Source: a virus. From it: a DNA stretch of 27,047 bases. Location of the stretch: positions 1 to 27,047 of IMG/VR virus record IMGVR_UViG_3300025127_000213. One strand, written 5' to 3'. A program made the position numbers and the translations under genes. The notes below the pieces were generated by a model, which did no database searches, was not told the origin of the DNA, and saw only the letters and a program-made list of their open reading frames with translations. The first letter of the stretch is position 1. Each line of letters begins with the position of its first letter. This document shows positions 15,654 to 22,293 of the stretch, in pieces.

Positions 15654-16571
15654 ATGGCTATTTCAAGAGCACAACTAGCTAAAGAGCTAGAGCCGGGTCT
15701 GAACTCGCTTTTCGGCATGAGCTATGACTCATATGACCGCGAGTACGAAGAAATCTTTGCTATCGAAGACTCGCAGCGAGCCTTCGAAGAAGAGGTTTTG
15801 ATCACTGGTTTCGGTGGAGCACCGACCAAAACTGAAGGCCAAGGCGTTGCATTTGACAACGCTTCTGAGTCTTTTACCGCTCGTTACACGCACGACACTG
15901 TTGCGTTGGCGTTCGCGCTGACCGATGAAGCGGTTGAAGACAACCTTTACGACTCACTGGGCAAGCGATATGTGAAGGCTTTGGCCCGATCTATGGCTAA
16001 CACCAAGGAAGTTAAAGGCGCTGACGTATTGAACAATGCGTTTGACACCAACTTCACTGGCGGTGATGGCGTAACATTGATCAACACGGCACACCCCTTA
16101 GCGGGTGGCGGCACTGCTGCAAACCGTGCGGCTTCAATGGCTGACTTGAACGAAACGTCCTTGGAAGACGCGCTGATCGACATCAGTACGTTTACCGATG
16201 ACAAAGGTCTGACGATCTCTGTTCAAGCCACGAAGCTGGTTGTTCCACCTCAGTTGACGTTTGTTGCTGACCGCATTCTAAGCTCTACGCTTCGTAGCGG
16301 CACGGCTGACAACGACATCAACGCAATTCGCAACACGGGTGTATTGCCCGGTGGCTACACGGTCAATCACTACCTGACTGACCCTGATGCCTTCTTCCTG
16401 CTGACTAGCGTCACCGACGCTGGCGAAGGCTTGAAGATGTTCCAGCGTACTGCGATGGAAACCACGATGGAGCCAGACTTTACGACTGGTAACATCCGTT
16501 ACAAGGCCCGTGAGCGTTACAGCTTCGGCTTTAGTGACTGGCGCGGCATCTACGGCTCACAAGGCGCGTAG
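15654..16571 (+). CDS. Major capsid protein
   Basis: A 305-aa protein with a very strong ribosome site (TAGGAGGC) and a strong terminator just after its stop, as expected for the most abundant protein. It starts MAISRAQLAKELEPGLNSLF. It contains an acidic E-loop-like region (YDREYEEIFAIEDSQRAFEE) and a core with DKGLTISVQATKLVVPPQLT, and ends with a P-loop/beta segment (KARERYSFGFSDWRGIYGSQ). The C-terminal part resembles Mu gpT-type HK97-fold coat proteins. No protease gene is seen and no cleavage site is obvious, so the protein may assemble with the separate scaffold as in P22. Confidence 0.88.
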   Translation: MAISRAQLAKELEPGLNSLFGMSYDSYDREYEEIFAIEDSQRAFEEEVLITGFGGAPTKTEGQGVAFDNASESFTARYTHDTVALAFALTDEAVEDNLYDSLGKRYVKALARSMANTKEVKGADVLNNAFDTNFTGGDGVTLINTAHPLAGGGTAANRAASMADLNETSLEDALIDISTFTDDKGLTISVQATKLVVPPQLTFVADRILSSTLRSGTADNDINAIRNTGVLPGGYTVNHYLTDPDAFFLLTSVTDAGEGLKMFQRTAMETTMEPDFTTGNIRYKARERYSFGFSDWRGIYGSQGA

Positions 16572-16586
16572 ATACCAAGCAAAAAG

Positions 16587-16612
16587 AAAGGGGGCTTATG
16601 CCCCCTTTTTTT
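16587..16612. terminator. Bidirectional intrinsic terminator
   Basis: Perfect stem AAAGGGGGC (16587-16595), loop TTAT, and GCCCCCTTT (16600-16608), followed by a T run to 16612 on the plus strand. Read on the minus strand the stem is followed by CTTTCTTTTT, also a usable U tract. It lies between two convergent genes and can end both transcripts. Confidence 0.92.
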
Positions 16613-16619
16613 GTGCCGT

Positions 16620-17477
16620 TTATGCGGCCTCTTCCTTTGTGATGATTTCGGCTTTCGTGGGTCGCTTGAAGAAACCGAACTTCGCGTCTTTGTCCGACGC
16701 TGTGACTGTGGCGGTGAACGTGATACGGCTCTCGCGCTCCGCATCATCAAGGCTCTTGGGAGCTGAACCCCAAACCCGAAACCCTCGATCATCCTGTACT
16801 AACATCTTGAGCACGTCACCGAAATGCGATGACTGCCATTTGAACGCCAGCACGGTGCCAGTGATAACAACGCGTCCCTCTGGCGCATCCTCTCCAGTTT
16901 CATGGGCGGCGTCACGCTTTTCGCGCTCAGACTCCTGCTGCTCCTGAGCATACTTCTGCAACCTGACCAGATCACCAATCAGCTTTTCTTCGATGGCATC
17001 ACAGATGTCTTCGGGGCATTTAGAGATGGTCAGGAAGCGCATTGGCTGGCCCGGTAAGCCATATCGTCCCTTGTCATTGAAAACCCGAGACTGATAGATG
17101 CAGACAATCTCGCGGGTCGCCGCTGGCAACTCCTGCCACTGCGACATGAACTTGTCGGCGCGATCAACAGGCACTTTGAACTCGGTTTTACCCGTGAATC
17201 CGCCTCTGGTGATGCTTTCGCGCTCTTTCGGGAATGGAAGATACTGACCCGCTAGATATTCGCCCTCGAACTCACTGTCACCCTCGCACCAGTTCCAAAC
17301 GTAGCCGTCGCAAGGCGCGTGTAACCGACCAGACTTTTCCGAGTAAATAGGCTCCAAATCCTCGTTGTGCTCCGCCGCCATACGCTTGATGCGAGTGTCA
17401 TAAGCTTTCACGCCGCGCTGACGAGCAACCTCGTACTCATCGATGCGGTTTTCCAGCCAGTTCCAAAAATTACCCAT
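16620..17477 (-). CDS. Hypothetical protein with C-terminal OB-like region
   Basis: On the minus strand I start at the ATG at 17477, which has AAGGAG seven bases upstream; the frame is open to 17537. The 285-aa product begins MGNFWNWLENRIDEYEVARQ (helical). The middle has Trp/Cys-rich APCDGYVWNWCEGD and a Cys-containing ISKCPEDICDAIEEKL helix. The last 80 residues form a beta-rich module (VVITGTVLAFKWQSSHFGDV, RGFRVWGSAPKSL, KFGFFKRPTKAEI) that looks like an OB-type fold of the kind I recall in actinophage and proteobacterial phage proteins of unknown function. Nucleic-acid binding is possible. It is the second gene of a two-gene accessory unit opposite to the structural genes. Confidence 0.75.
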   Translation of the reverse strand: MGNFWNWLENRIDEYEVARQRGVKAYDTRIKRMAAEHNEDLEPIYSEKSGRLHAPCDGYVWNWCEGDSEFEGEYLAGQYLPFPKERESITRGGFTGKTEFKVPVDRADKFMSQWQELPAATREIVCIYQSRVFNDKGRYGLPGQPMRFLTISKCPEDICDAIEEKLIGDLVRLQKYAQEQQESEREKRDAAHETGEDAPEGRVVITGTVLAFKWQSSHFGDVLKMLVQDDRGFRVWGSAPKSLDDAERESRITFTATVTASDKDAKFGFFKRPTKAEIITKEEAA

Positions 17478-17491
17478 CACTTTCTCCTTCG

Positions 17492-17507
17492 GGCGGCTTA
17501 CGCCGCC
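17492..17507 (-). promoter_or_regulatory. Intercistronic GNRA-loop hairpin
   Basis: On the minus-strand transcript, six perfect GC pairs (GGCGGC/GCCGCC) close a GUAA tetraloop, a GNRA type. The loop contains the UAA stop of the upstream gene, and the Shine-Dalgarno AAGGAG of the downstream gene follows directly. There is no U tract, so this is not a terminator. It may control re-initiation or protect the mRNA end. Confidence 0.65.
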
Positions 17508-17845
17508 TTGTTTATGTTGACTGTCTCGAAGCCGCAATTTGCGACCAAGTAAAACTGACCGTCCATTTCAAGCACGTCCCCGACCGATACGCTGCTCATT
17601 TGCGCGTGTTTTTGAACTAGCTCTGGCTTTTCCCAAAGGTTTGTCAGCCGAAAAACCTCGCCCAAGTCCGTAGCATCTACCGTGGCAACATGGTCATAAG
17701 CGTGGAACCATTGAGTCGGGTCAATTTTGCCCATGCCCTTGTCTGCAAAAGCCATAGTCTTTTCTGAAGCGCCCCATCCCTCTTTGTTCAAAAGATCGAT
17801 GTCTTCTTGCGTGAGGTGAAACTGGTAGATTTTTACTGTCATCAT
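17498..17845 (-). CDS. YodL-like small protein, accessory
   Basis: A 115-aa minus-strand protein, first gene of the cassette, with GGAG before a tandem ATGATG start (17845 or 17842). It starts MMTVKIYQFHLTQEDIDLLN. The C-terminal half has DLGEVFRLTNLW followed by SSVSVGDVLEMDGQFYLVAN and CGFETV. This order resembles the YodL-type domain, in which an L-x-x-I-F stretch, an S-V-x-D-V-x-x-x-x-G strand and a G-F-x-x-V end are conserved. Such domains occur in mobile-element and antirestriction-type proteins. Function is not established. A moron-type role (host takeover or defence) is a guess from orientation and own promoter. Confidence 0.7.
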   Translation of the reverse strand: MMTVKIYQFHLTQEDIDLLNKEGWGASEKTMAFADKGMGKIDPTQWFHAYDHVATVDATDLGEVFRLTNLWEKPELVQKHAQMSSVSVGDVLEMDGQFYLVANCGFETVNINKAA

Positions 17846-17868
17846 CGTTCTCCGTTGTTATGGCCCTA

Positions 17869-17896
17869 ATTATACAGATCCCGTGTCTATGTGCAA
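17869..17896 (-). promoter_or_regulatory. Promoter for the minus-strand cassette
   Basis: Read leftwards: TTGCAC (17896-17891), a 16-base spacer, then a perfect TATAAT (17874-17869). It ends 24 bases before the first ATG of the cassette. The -35 matches the sigma-70 consensus in only three of six positions; the -10 is perfect. Confidence 0.7.
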
Positions 17897-17899
17897 CTA

Positions 17900-17909
17900 T
17901 GTGTACACA
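17900..17909. promoter_or_regulatory. Palindrome TGTGTACACA, operator candidate
   Basis: A perfect 10-base palindrome four bases upstream of the -35 of the leftward promoter, inside the divergent control region. The neighbouring TATGTGCA half-site adds partial symmetry. It could bind a dimeric regulator acting on one or both promoters. No repressor gene is in the window. Confidence 0.4.
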
Positions 17910-17953
17910 CAAAAGTACAAATAAATGAACTTTTTTTTGGTAGATCGTTGGCA

Positions 17954-17959
17954 TACACT
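17954..17959 (+). promoter_or_regulatory. Weak candidate -10 of the rightward promoter
   Basis: TACACT matches TATAAT in four of six positions. A start about seven bases downstream would put the RNA 5' end at about 17966, exactly where the leader stem begins. The -35 region is only a T run (about 17931-17936). A promoter is needed here because the upstream terminator and the reversed cassette cut this operon off. Confidence 0.4.
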
Positions 17960-17965
17960 GAGGCT

Positions 17966-18047
17966 CTGAGATAAATCCAGCCCCGGCGACTGGCTCAGCA
18001 GACGTTACGAAGACTCTGGGGCGAATCCTTTCGTAAGAGGTAATACC
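17966..18047 (+). ncRNA. Structured 5' leader with possible pseudoknot
   Basis: An 82-base leader of the 18048 gene. Stem P1 pairs CTGAG (17966-17970) with CTCAG (17994-17998). Inside it, P2 pairs CCAG (17977-17980) with CTGG (17990-17993). P3 pairs TTACGAA (18005-18011) with TTCGTAA (18030-18036). The P2 loop has CCCC (17981-17984) and the P3 loop GGGG (18018-18021), so the loops can kiss. A second CTGG at 18016-18019 can compete for CCAG, giving an alternative fold. The 3' strand of P3 touches the ribosome site AGAGG (18036-18040), seven bases from the ATG. A cis-regulator or mRNA-stabilising leader is likely. I could not match a known riboswitch. Confidence 0.5.
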
Positions 18048-18557
18048 ATGTCACAGACAACATTTTCAGGCCCAGTCAGATCGCTGGGCGGCTTCATCAC
18101 CGCAGGCGTAAATAGCAGCGTCAGTCTGTCCGCAGACACCACGCTGACCGTGGCGGCTCATGCTGGCAAGATCATTCTGCTCAACGACGCAGACGGCAAG
18201 TTTACTTTGCCATCAATCGTTTCTACGACCCCGACAGATCCCACGTCGCCTAACCAAGACAACAACATTGGTGCGTCTTTCTTTTTCTACATTGAAACCG
18301 CTGCAACTGACTTAGACATCAAGACCGATGGCACTGACAAGTTCAAAGGCGCAGCTATGGTTGCTGTAGATGACAGCACTAAAAAAGCTTTCTTCCCAGC
18401 CGCAGCAAATGACGTGATGACTTTTAACGGCTCAACCAAAGGCGGTTTGGTCGGCAGTGTCATTCAGGTAACGGCAATCGATGCTGCCAGCTACCTCGTT
18501 CATAACACTTTGTTGCTTGGTTCAGGAACGATTGTTACGCCTTTCGCTGACGCTTAA
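18048..18557 (+). CDS. Virion protein candidate, beta-rich, 169 aa
   Basis: First gene after the structured leader. The product (MSQTTFSGPVRSLGGFITAG...) is beta-rich, acidic and Thr/Ala/Gly/Asp-rich. Repeated strand-like pieces (ADTTLTVAAHAGKIILLNDA, TDLDIKTDGTDKF) and an aromatic SFFFYIE strand suggest a compact beta sandwich. Similar proteins in marine phages are annotated as structural. It may be a capsid decoration or head-fibre protein. No catalytic motif is visible. Its own leader and promoter suggest it is separately regulated or highly expressed. Confidence 0.65.
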   Translation: MSQTTFSGPVRSLGGFITAGVNSSVSLSADTTLTVAAHAGKIILLNDADGKFTLPSIVSTTPTDPTSPNQDNNIGASFFFYIETAATDLDIKTDGTDKFKGAAMVAVDDSTKKAFFPAAANDVMTFNGSTKGGLVGSVIQVTAIDAASYLVHNTLLLGSGTIVTPFADA

Positions 18558-18579
18558 TCCACAAAATAGGAGATAGGCA

Positions 18580-18984
18580 ATGGCAGATGCAGTAACAAGC
18601 CAAACCATTCAGGACGGCGAGCGCAAAGCCGTCCTTAAATTCACTAATATCAGCGATGGTAGCGGTGAGTCTGCGGTAACAAAGATTGACGTAAGCGCGT
18701 TGACTGCGAACAGCGCAGGAAAAGCTTGCACAGAAGTGGCTGTCGCCAAGATTTGGTGGCAGTGCGTCGGCATGGGCGTTGAGTTGCTCAACGACGCTAC
18801 TTCAGACACGTTGATCATTGGGCTTTCGCCTGACTCGAATGGCTTTCACGATTACTCAGACTTTTCTGGCATCCCCAACGACGCGGGAAGCGGAAAGACA
18901 GGTGACGTAAAGTTTACGACGATTGGCGCAAGCAGCAGCGACACCTATACTGTGATCGTTGAAGTGTTGAAGACTTACGGCTAA
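18580..18984 (+). CDS. Virion protein candidate, 134 aa
   Basis: ATG 18580 is preceded by TAGGAGATAG, a strong ribosome site. The protein is beta-rich (RKAVLKFTNISDGSGESAV, TYTVIVEVLKTYG), with a conserved-looking AKIWWQCVGMGVELL. Ser, Asp and Gly are abundant. It resembles small beta proteins found between coat and tail genes in marine phages. The role is probably structural. The stop overlaps the next start as TAATG. Confidence 0.65.
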   Translation: MADAVTSQTIQDGERKAVLKFTNISDGSGESAVTKIDVSALTANSAGKACTEVAVAKIWWQCVGMGVELLNDATSDTLIIGLSPDSNGFHDYSDFSGIPNDAGSGKTGDVKFTTIGASSSDTYTVIVEVLKTYG

Positions 18985-19277
18985 TGGCTGACACAAGCGA
19001 CGTTAAGAGAACTAAGTCGGGCAGGCTCGTCTACCGAGGCGAGTCTTTCCCCGGCTATAACCAGCAGAAAAGAACGCCCGGCGAGAACAAGAAGTTTGCG
19101 GTTCTAGCCAAAAAGGGCGATCAGGTGAAGATTGTGCGCTACGGTGACCCCAATATGGAGATCAAGCGCGACAGCCCAGAGCGTCGGCGCAACTTTCGCG
19201 CTCGCCACAACTGTGATGCGGTTCAAAAGAAGAAGGACGTATTCGCAGCTTCTTATTGGTCTTGCAAAAACTGGTGA
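18984..19277 (+). CDS. Small basic protein with Cys/His end, 97 aa
   Basis: A strongly basic protein. The central motif VKIVRYGDPNMEIKRDSPER and the C-terminal RRNFRARHNCD...SYWSCKNW are features of a small family I know from marine and T4-like phages, without function. Two cysteines and a histidine near the end could bind a metal, but four ligands are not evident. Positive charge suggests contact with DNA. The start overlaps the previous stop. Confidence 0.7.
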   Translation: MADTSDVKRTKSGRLVYRGESFPGYNQQKRTPGENKKFAVLAKKGDQVKIVRYGDPNMEIKRDSPERRRNFRARHNCDAVQKKKDVFAASYWSCKNW

Positions 19278-19282
19278 TGTAG

Positions 19283-20707
19283 ATGGCTGAATCCAATGAC
19301 TTACAGGCTGCGCTAGACGAGTACGGAAGCTCGGCTTCGCCATACTCGGCTCTCGATAAGTATTTGATGCAGCAGCCAGTGTATGACAGGGGGCCAAGAG
19401 AAGCGCCAGTAGCGCCTACCATGCGAACCCTTGAAGCCAACATGCCTGACGTTGATGATCAGCTCGCCAGTCAGTATGAAAAAATTATGGCAGAGCAAAC
19501 AGCGGCAAACGAAGCTGCTGAGGCTTCACGTCAAGCCGAGATCGACGGCCTGCGAGATTTATTGCGCCAAGAGCTTGCGACCTCCGAAGAGGCGGCGCTT
19601 GGTCAGCGGTCAGAGCTGACAAAAACACTAGAAGATCAGATAGAAAGTATGCGTCGAGGCGTTGACGCAGAGAATTTGGATCTACGCCAAGCTGGTTTGG
19701 ATGAGAGAGCTGCGCTGGCGCAACAGATAGAAGAGGGCGACAGATTAGTGCGTCAAGCACAAGAAACTGCCGCTGGATCTTTGCAGGATCGCATTGCCAC
19801 TTTGTCTGGCGACTTGTCAGACATAACAGGCACGATTGACGCAAATTACGCTCAGCTCGATGAGGTTCAAAAGAACGCCGCTGATGCAACTCAAAGCGAA
19901 ATAGATTCTCTTAATCAACAACTTGAGAGCCTGTACACCGATGTGGAGTCTGGAAACGCAGCCCAGTCTGAAGCTATAAAAAGCGATACAGCCGATCTCG
20001 TTGCTGGATTAGAGGAGAAGATTGGCGGTCTGGCAGACAACCTCGGCGCGTTGCCACTGGAGTCAATTCAATCACAGCTTGCGGCGGTAAACGATCAAAC
20101 AGCTCAGTTTCAACAGGCGGTGGATTCGGCTGCTACCGAAAGAGCTGACTTAGCTTCTCGCATTGACGCTTTGCAATCTTCTGGGCTGACCCAAGACGAC
20201 TTGAGCGGCTTGTCGCAAACTATCGCGGGGCAGCGTCAGACAGAGATATCATCCGCACTGAATCCTGTACAGCAGCAGATTGAAGAGCTGCGAGGACAAA
20301 TACCCACAGAGATTGATACTGAGGCGCTACGCAAACAAATTACTGATGATGTCGTAGCGCAAATGGCGAGCCAGCAACCGCCTGCAACCACTACTCCGCC
20401 TGCAACCACTTCTTCGCCAATCACGGTTGGTTCTGCTGAAGGGCAACAAGGTATCGTCGTAGAGCCAGAGGCGGGTGCCTATGGCTTTGGCCCATCAGCA
20501 TCCGAAGCTGGAGGGTTCAATCCTTACGGCGGGGCTGGTTCTGACGCAAGGAATTACATGCAATATGACCGAGGAGACTACGCCAGAGGCACAGCTCCTC
20601 AACAAAATACTATGGCCCAAAGTCAAATGACTGGGCGAACTGGGCCTTTCGTTCCTGACATGAGGGATATCATGCAGGGCATCAACGTGCGAGGAGCAGG
20701 ACTGTAA
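19283..20707 (+). CDS. Long coiled-coil virion protein candidate
   Basis: A 474-aa acidic protein. Residues about 50-345 are continuous coiled coil (Ala/Glu/Gln/Asp/Leu), with few helix breakers (GLADNLGALPLE, QSSGLTQDDLSGL). A Pro/Thr hinge follows (PATTTPPATTSS), then a Gly/Tyr-rich tail (FGPSASEAGGFNPYGGAGSD) ending in a conserved-looking RTGPFVPDMRDIMQGINVRG. It could be a fibre, an internal virion or ejection protein, or an assembly chaperone. The gene is too short, and the order wrong, for a siphovirus tape measure. Confidence 0.65.
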   Translation: MAESNDLQAALDEYGSSASPYSALDKYLMQQPVYDRGPREAPVAPTMRTLEANMPDVDDQLASQYEKIMAEQTAANEAAEASRQAEIDGLRDLLRQELATSEEAALGQRSELTKTLEDQIESMRRGVDAENLDLRQAGLDERAALAQQIEEGDRLVRQAQETAAGSLQDRIATLSGDLSDITGTIDANYAQLDEVQKNAADATQSEIDSLNQQLESLYTDVESGNAAQSEAIKSDTADLVAGLEEKIGGLADNLGALPLESIQSQLAAVNDQTAQFQQAVDSAATERADLASRIDALQSSGLTQDDLSGLSQTIAGQRQTEISSALNPVQQQIEELRGQIPTEIDTEALRKQITDDVVAQMASQQPPATTTPPATTSSPITVGSAEGQQGIVVEPEAGAYGFGPSASEAGGFNPYGGAGSDARNYMQYDRGDYARGTAPQQNTMAQSQMTGRTGPFVPDMRDIMQGINVRGAGL

Positions 20708-21069
20708 TGGCTAGTGATGTACCAAAGAACGTAGCGAACCCTTCTCTTTACAAGAAGGCGAAGGCAAAAGCCAAGGCCAAGTTTGACGTTTACCCAAGCG
20801 CATACGCCAACGGCTGGATGGTGCAGGAGTACAAGCGGATGGGCGGAACATACAAAGGCGCTACAGGGGGCGAAGTAACACTCGACCCTGTGAAAAGTGA
20901 TTTGGACAAAGACGGCAAGCTGAGCGGCTACGAGCGTAAGCGCGGCACCGCAATCGCCAAGAGCATGGCAAAAAAAATGAATATGGGCGGAACTGTCATG
21001 GTTCAAAGCCGTGGCTGTGGCGCTATCATGCCAAGCAAGCAAAAGAAAACGAGAGTGCCCCGTGGGTAA
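20707..21069 (+). CDS. Basic protein with EF-hand-like loop, 120 aa
   Basis: Overlaps the previous stop (TAATG). Residues 12-50 (SLYKKAKAKAKAKFDVYPSA, GWMVQEYKRMGGTYKG) match a short family I recall from marine phages and giant viruses (a DUF, possibly DUF5872). Residues 65-76, DLDKDGKLSGYE, fit the 12-residue EF-hand loop (Asp 1, 3 and 5, Gly 6, Leu 8, Glu 12), followed by a basic helix. The rest of the remembered family (K-W-F...W-V-D) appears at the start of the next gene, so one domain family may be split over two genes. Function is unknown; it is probably a virion or DNA-associated protein. Confidence 0.65.
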   Translation: MASDVPKNVANPSLYKKAKAKAKAKFDVYPSAYANGWMVQEYKRMGGTYKGATGGEVTLDPVKSDLDKDGKLSGYERKRGTAIAKSMAKKMNMGGTVMVQSRGCGAIMPSKQKKTRVPRG

Positions 21070-21595
21070 ACCGCAAGGCGGACTCAAAAAGTGGTTTGGG
21101 AAGGGCAAAGGTGGCAACTGGGTTGACATCTCAGCGCCCAAAGAGGGCGGTGGCTTTGAAAAGTGTGGTCGCAGTAGCGCCAGCGACTCTGATCGCGGTT
21201 ACCCTAAGTGTGTACCCGCAGACAAAGCTGCAACTATGAGCAAGAAAGAGATTGCTTCTGCGGTTCGCCGCAAGCGGTCAAAGAAACAAGGTGTTGGTGG
21301 AAAGCCCACCAATGTCGCAACTTTCGCTAAAGACGGAGGCGAGATTATGAAGAGCAAGATGGGCACTAAAGGCGGCGCGATGGGCGGCAAAAAAAAGATG
21401 AAAATGCCCGGCGGCATGAAGAAAGGCGGGTCAGCCATGAAAGCCAAAGGTATGGCTAAAGGCGGGGCCATGAAGACCAAGGGCTACGCGAAAGGCGGGG
21501 CCATGAAAGCTAAGGGCATGGCTAAAGGCGGAGCAGCTAAGGGCGGCATGAGAAAGCCTTCTAGCAAGAACAGTGGTCTATATGGCCGCAGGTAG
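21062..21595 (+). CDS. Lys/Gly/Met-rich basic protein, 177 aa
   Basis: I start at GTG 21062, which overlaps the previous stop by eight bases. Upstream in-frame ATGs lie inside the neighbour. The N-terminus (GGLKKWFGKGKGGNWVDISA, then KCGRSSASDSDRGYPKCVPA) is a Cys-containing small domain. The centre reads SAVRRKRSKKQGVGGKPTNV. The C-terminal 80 residues are almost only Lys, Gly, Met and Ala, including three 11-residue repeats. With such charge the protein probably binds DNA or capsid and is likely disordered in its tail. It is common in my memory of marine phages but without known role. Confidence 0.65.
   Translation: MGKPQGGLKKWFGKGKGGNWVDISAPKEGGGFEKCGRSSASDSDRGYPKCVPADKAATMSKKEIASAVRRKRSKKQGVGGKPTNVATFAKDGGEIMKSKMGTKGGAMGGKKKMKMPGGMKKGGSAMKAKGMAKGGAMKTKGYAKGGAMKAKGMAKGGAAKGGMRKPSSKNSGLYGRR
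21434..21532 (+). repeat. Three tandem 33-bp (11-aa) repeats
   Basis: Units at 21434, 21467 and 21500 encode AMKAKGMAKGG, AMKTKGYAKGG and AMKAKGMAKGG. Units one and three give identical protein with different codons, so this is not a very recent duplication. Related shorter Lys-Gly pieces extend on both sides. Confidence 0.85.
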
Positions 21596-22293
21596 TGGCT
21601 TATCTTCAAAGCAATATCCCACACTTTAAGGCGTGGGTTAGAAGAGAGTACACGGTCAACCATGAGCGATACCACGGCGAGTTTTTACACGCTATGGTTA
21701 TCGCTGTGACCACAATGCCGACAAGGTGCTTGAGCTTTCAGGTCATATTTACGGGCGCTGAGACTTACGACGATGACGAAGAACCAAACGTACACGGCGG
21801 AGCTATGTGGGCAAGAATGCCGATTACGGCGCTGGTTGCCGACACGCCCTTTGATGAGTGGCCTGAACCGATGCCTGTTTGGGCGGCGCAGCCTTGGGAC
21901 TGTTCTTCTCATAACCACTCTGTTTATGTCTTAGACCGCGCAACACCGTGCCCTTGGCTCGCCAAGATTGATGGCGAGTTCTATCCCGCAAAGTATTATT
22001 TCACCGTTGATTACACGGAAAATGAGATAGCGGATGATCCAGCGCAGCACAAGCAAAGCCATGTTATGGAGCTTTTAGATGCTGGCAAGTGGACGGGGAA
22101 TATCGTGGCTTTGCCAAATAATCGAGTGAGAGTGACACACCCAGCTTGGTTTGAGACGGGCGACGGCGCTCCAGACTTCAGGCCAAGCCAGCATATCCAT
22201 TACAGCAAAAGCGATTTAGACTACACTCTTGACGTAAATCAGGTTTTCGACAACCTATACGCAGGAAAGAAAAATGGCCGTAAGCGGAAGTAA
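21595..22293 (+). CDS. Hypothetical protein, 232 aa, GTG start
   Basis: GTG 21595 overlaps the previous TAG. The product is a Trp/His/Tyr-rich globular protein (HFKAWVRREYTVNHERYHGE, PMPVWAAQPWDCSSHNHSVY, RVRVTHPAWFETGDGAPDF). Two halves can be seen, joined by WLAKIDGEFYPAKYYFTVDY, with a basic C-terminus (KKNGRKRK). I remember homologues in marine podoviruses in the tail region, of unknown function. No catalytic triad or metal site can be named with confidence. It overlaps the next gene by 20 bases. Confidence 0.65.
   Translation: MAYLQSNIPHFKAWVRREYTVNHERYHGEFLHAMVIAVTTMPTRCLSFQVIFTGAETYDDDEEPNVHGGAMWARMPITALVADTPFDEWPEPMPVWAAQPWDCSSHNHSVYVLDRATPCPWLAKIDGEFYPAKYYFTVDYTENEIADDPAQHKQSHVMELLDAGKWTGNIVALPNNRVRVTHPAWFETGDGAPDFRPSQHIHYSKSDLDYTLDVNQVFDNLYAGKKNGRKRK

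Noticed and set aside
17977-18036. T-loop-like GGGGCGAATCC and D-arm-like GGCTCAGCAG suggesting a tRNA
   Set aside because: No acceptor stem, no anticodon arm and no 3' end fit; the pairs form the leader stems instead.
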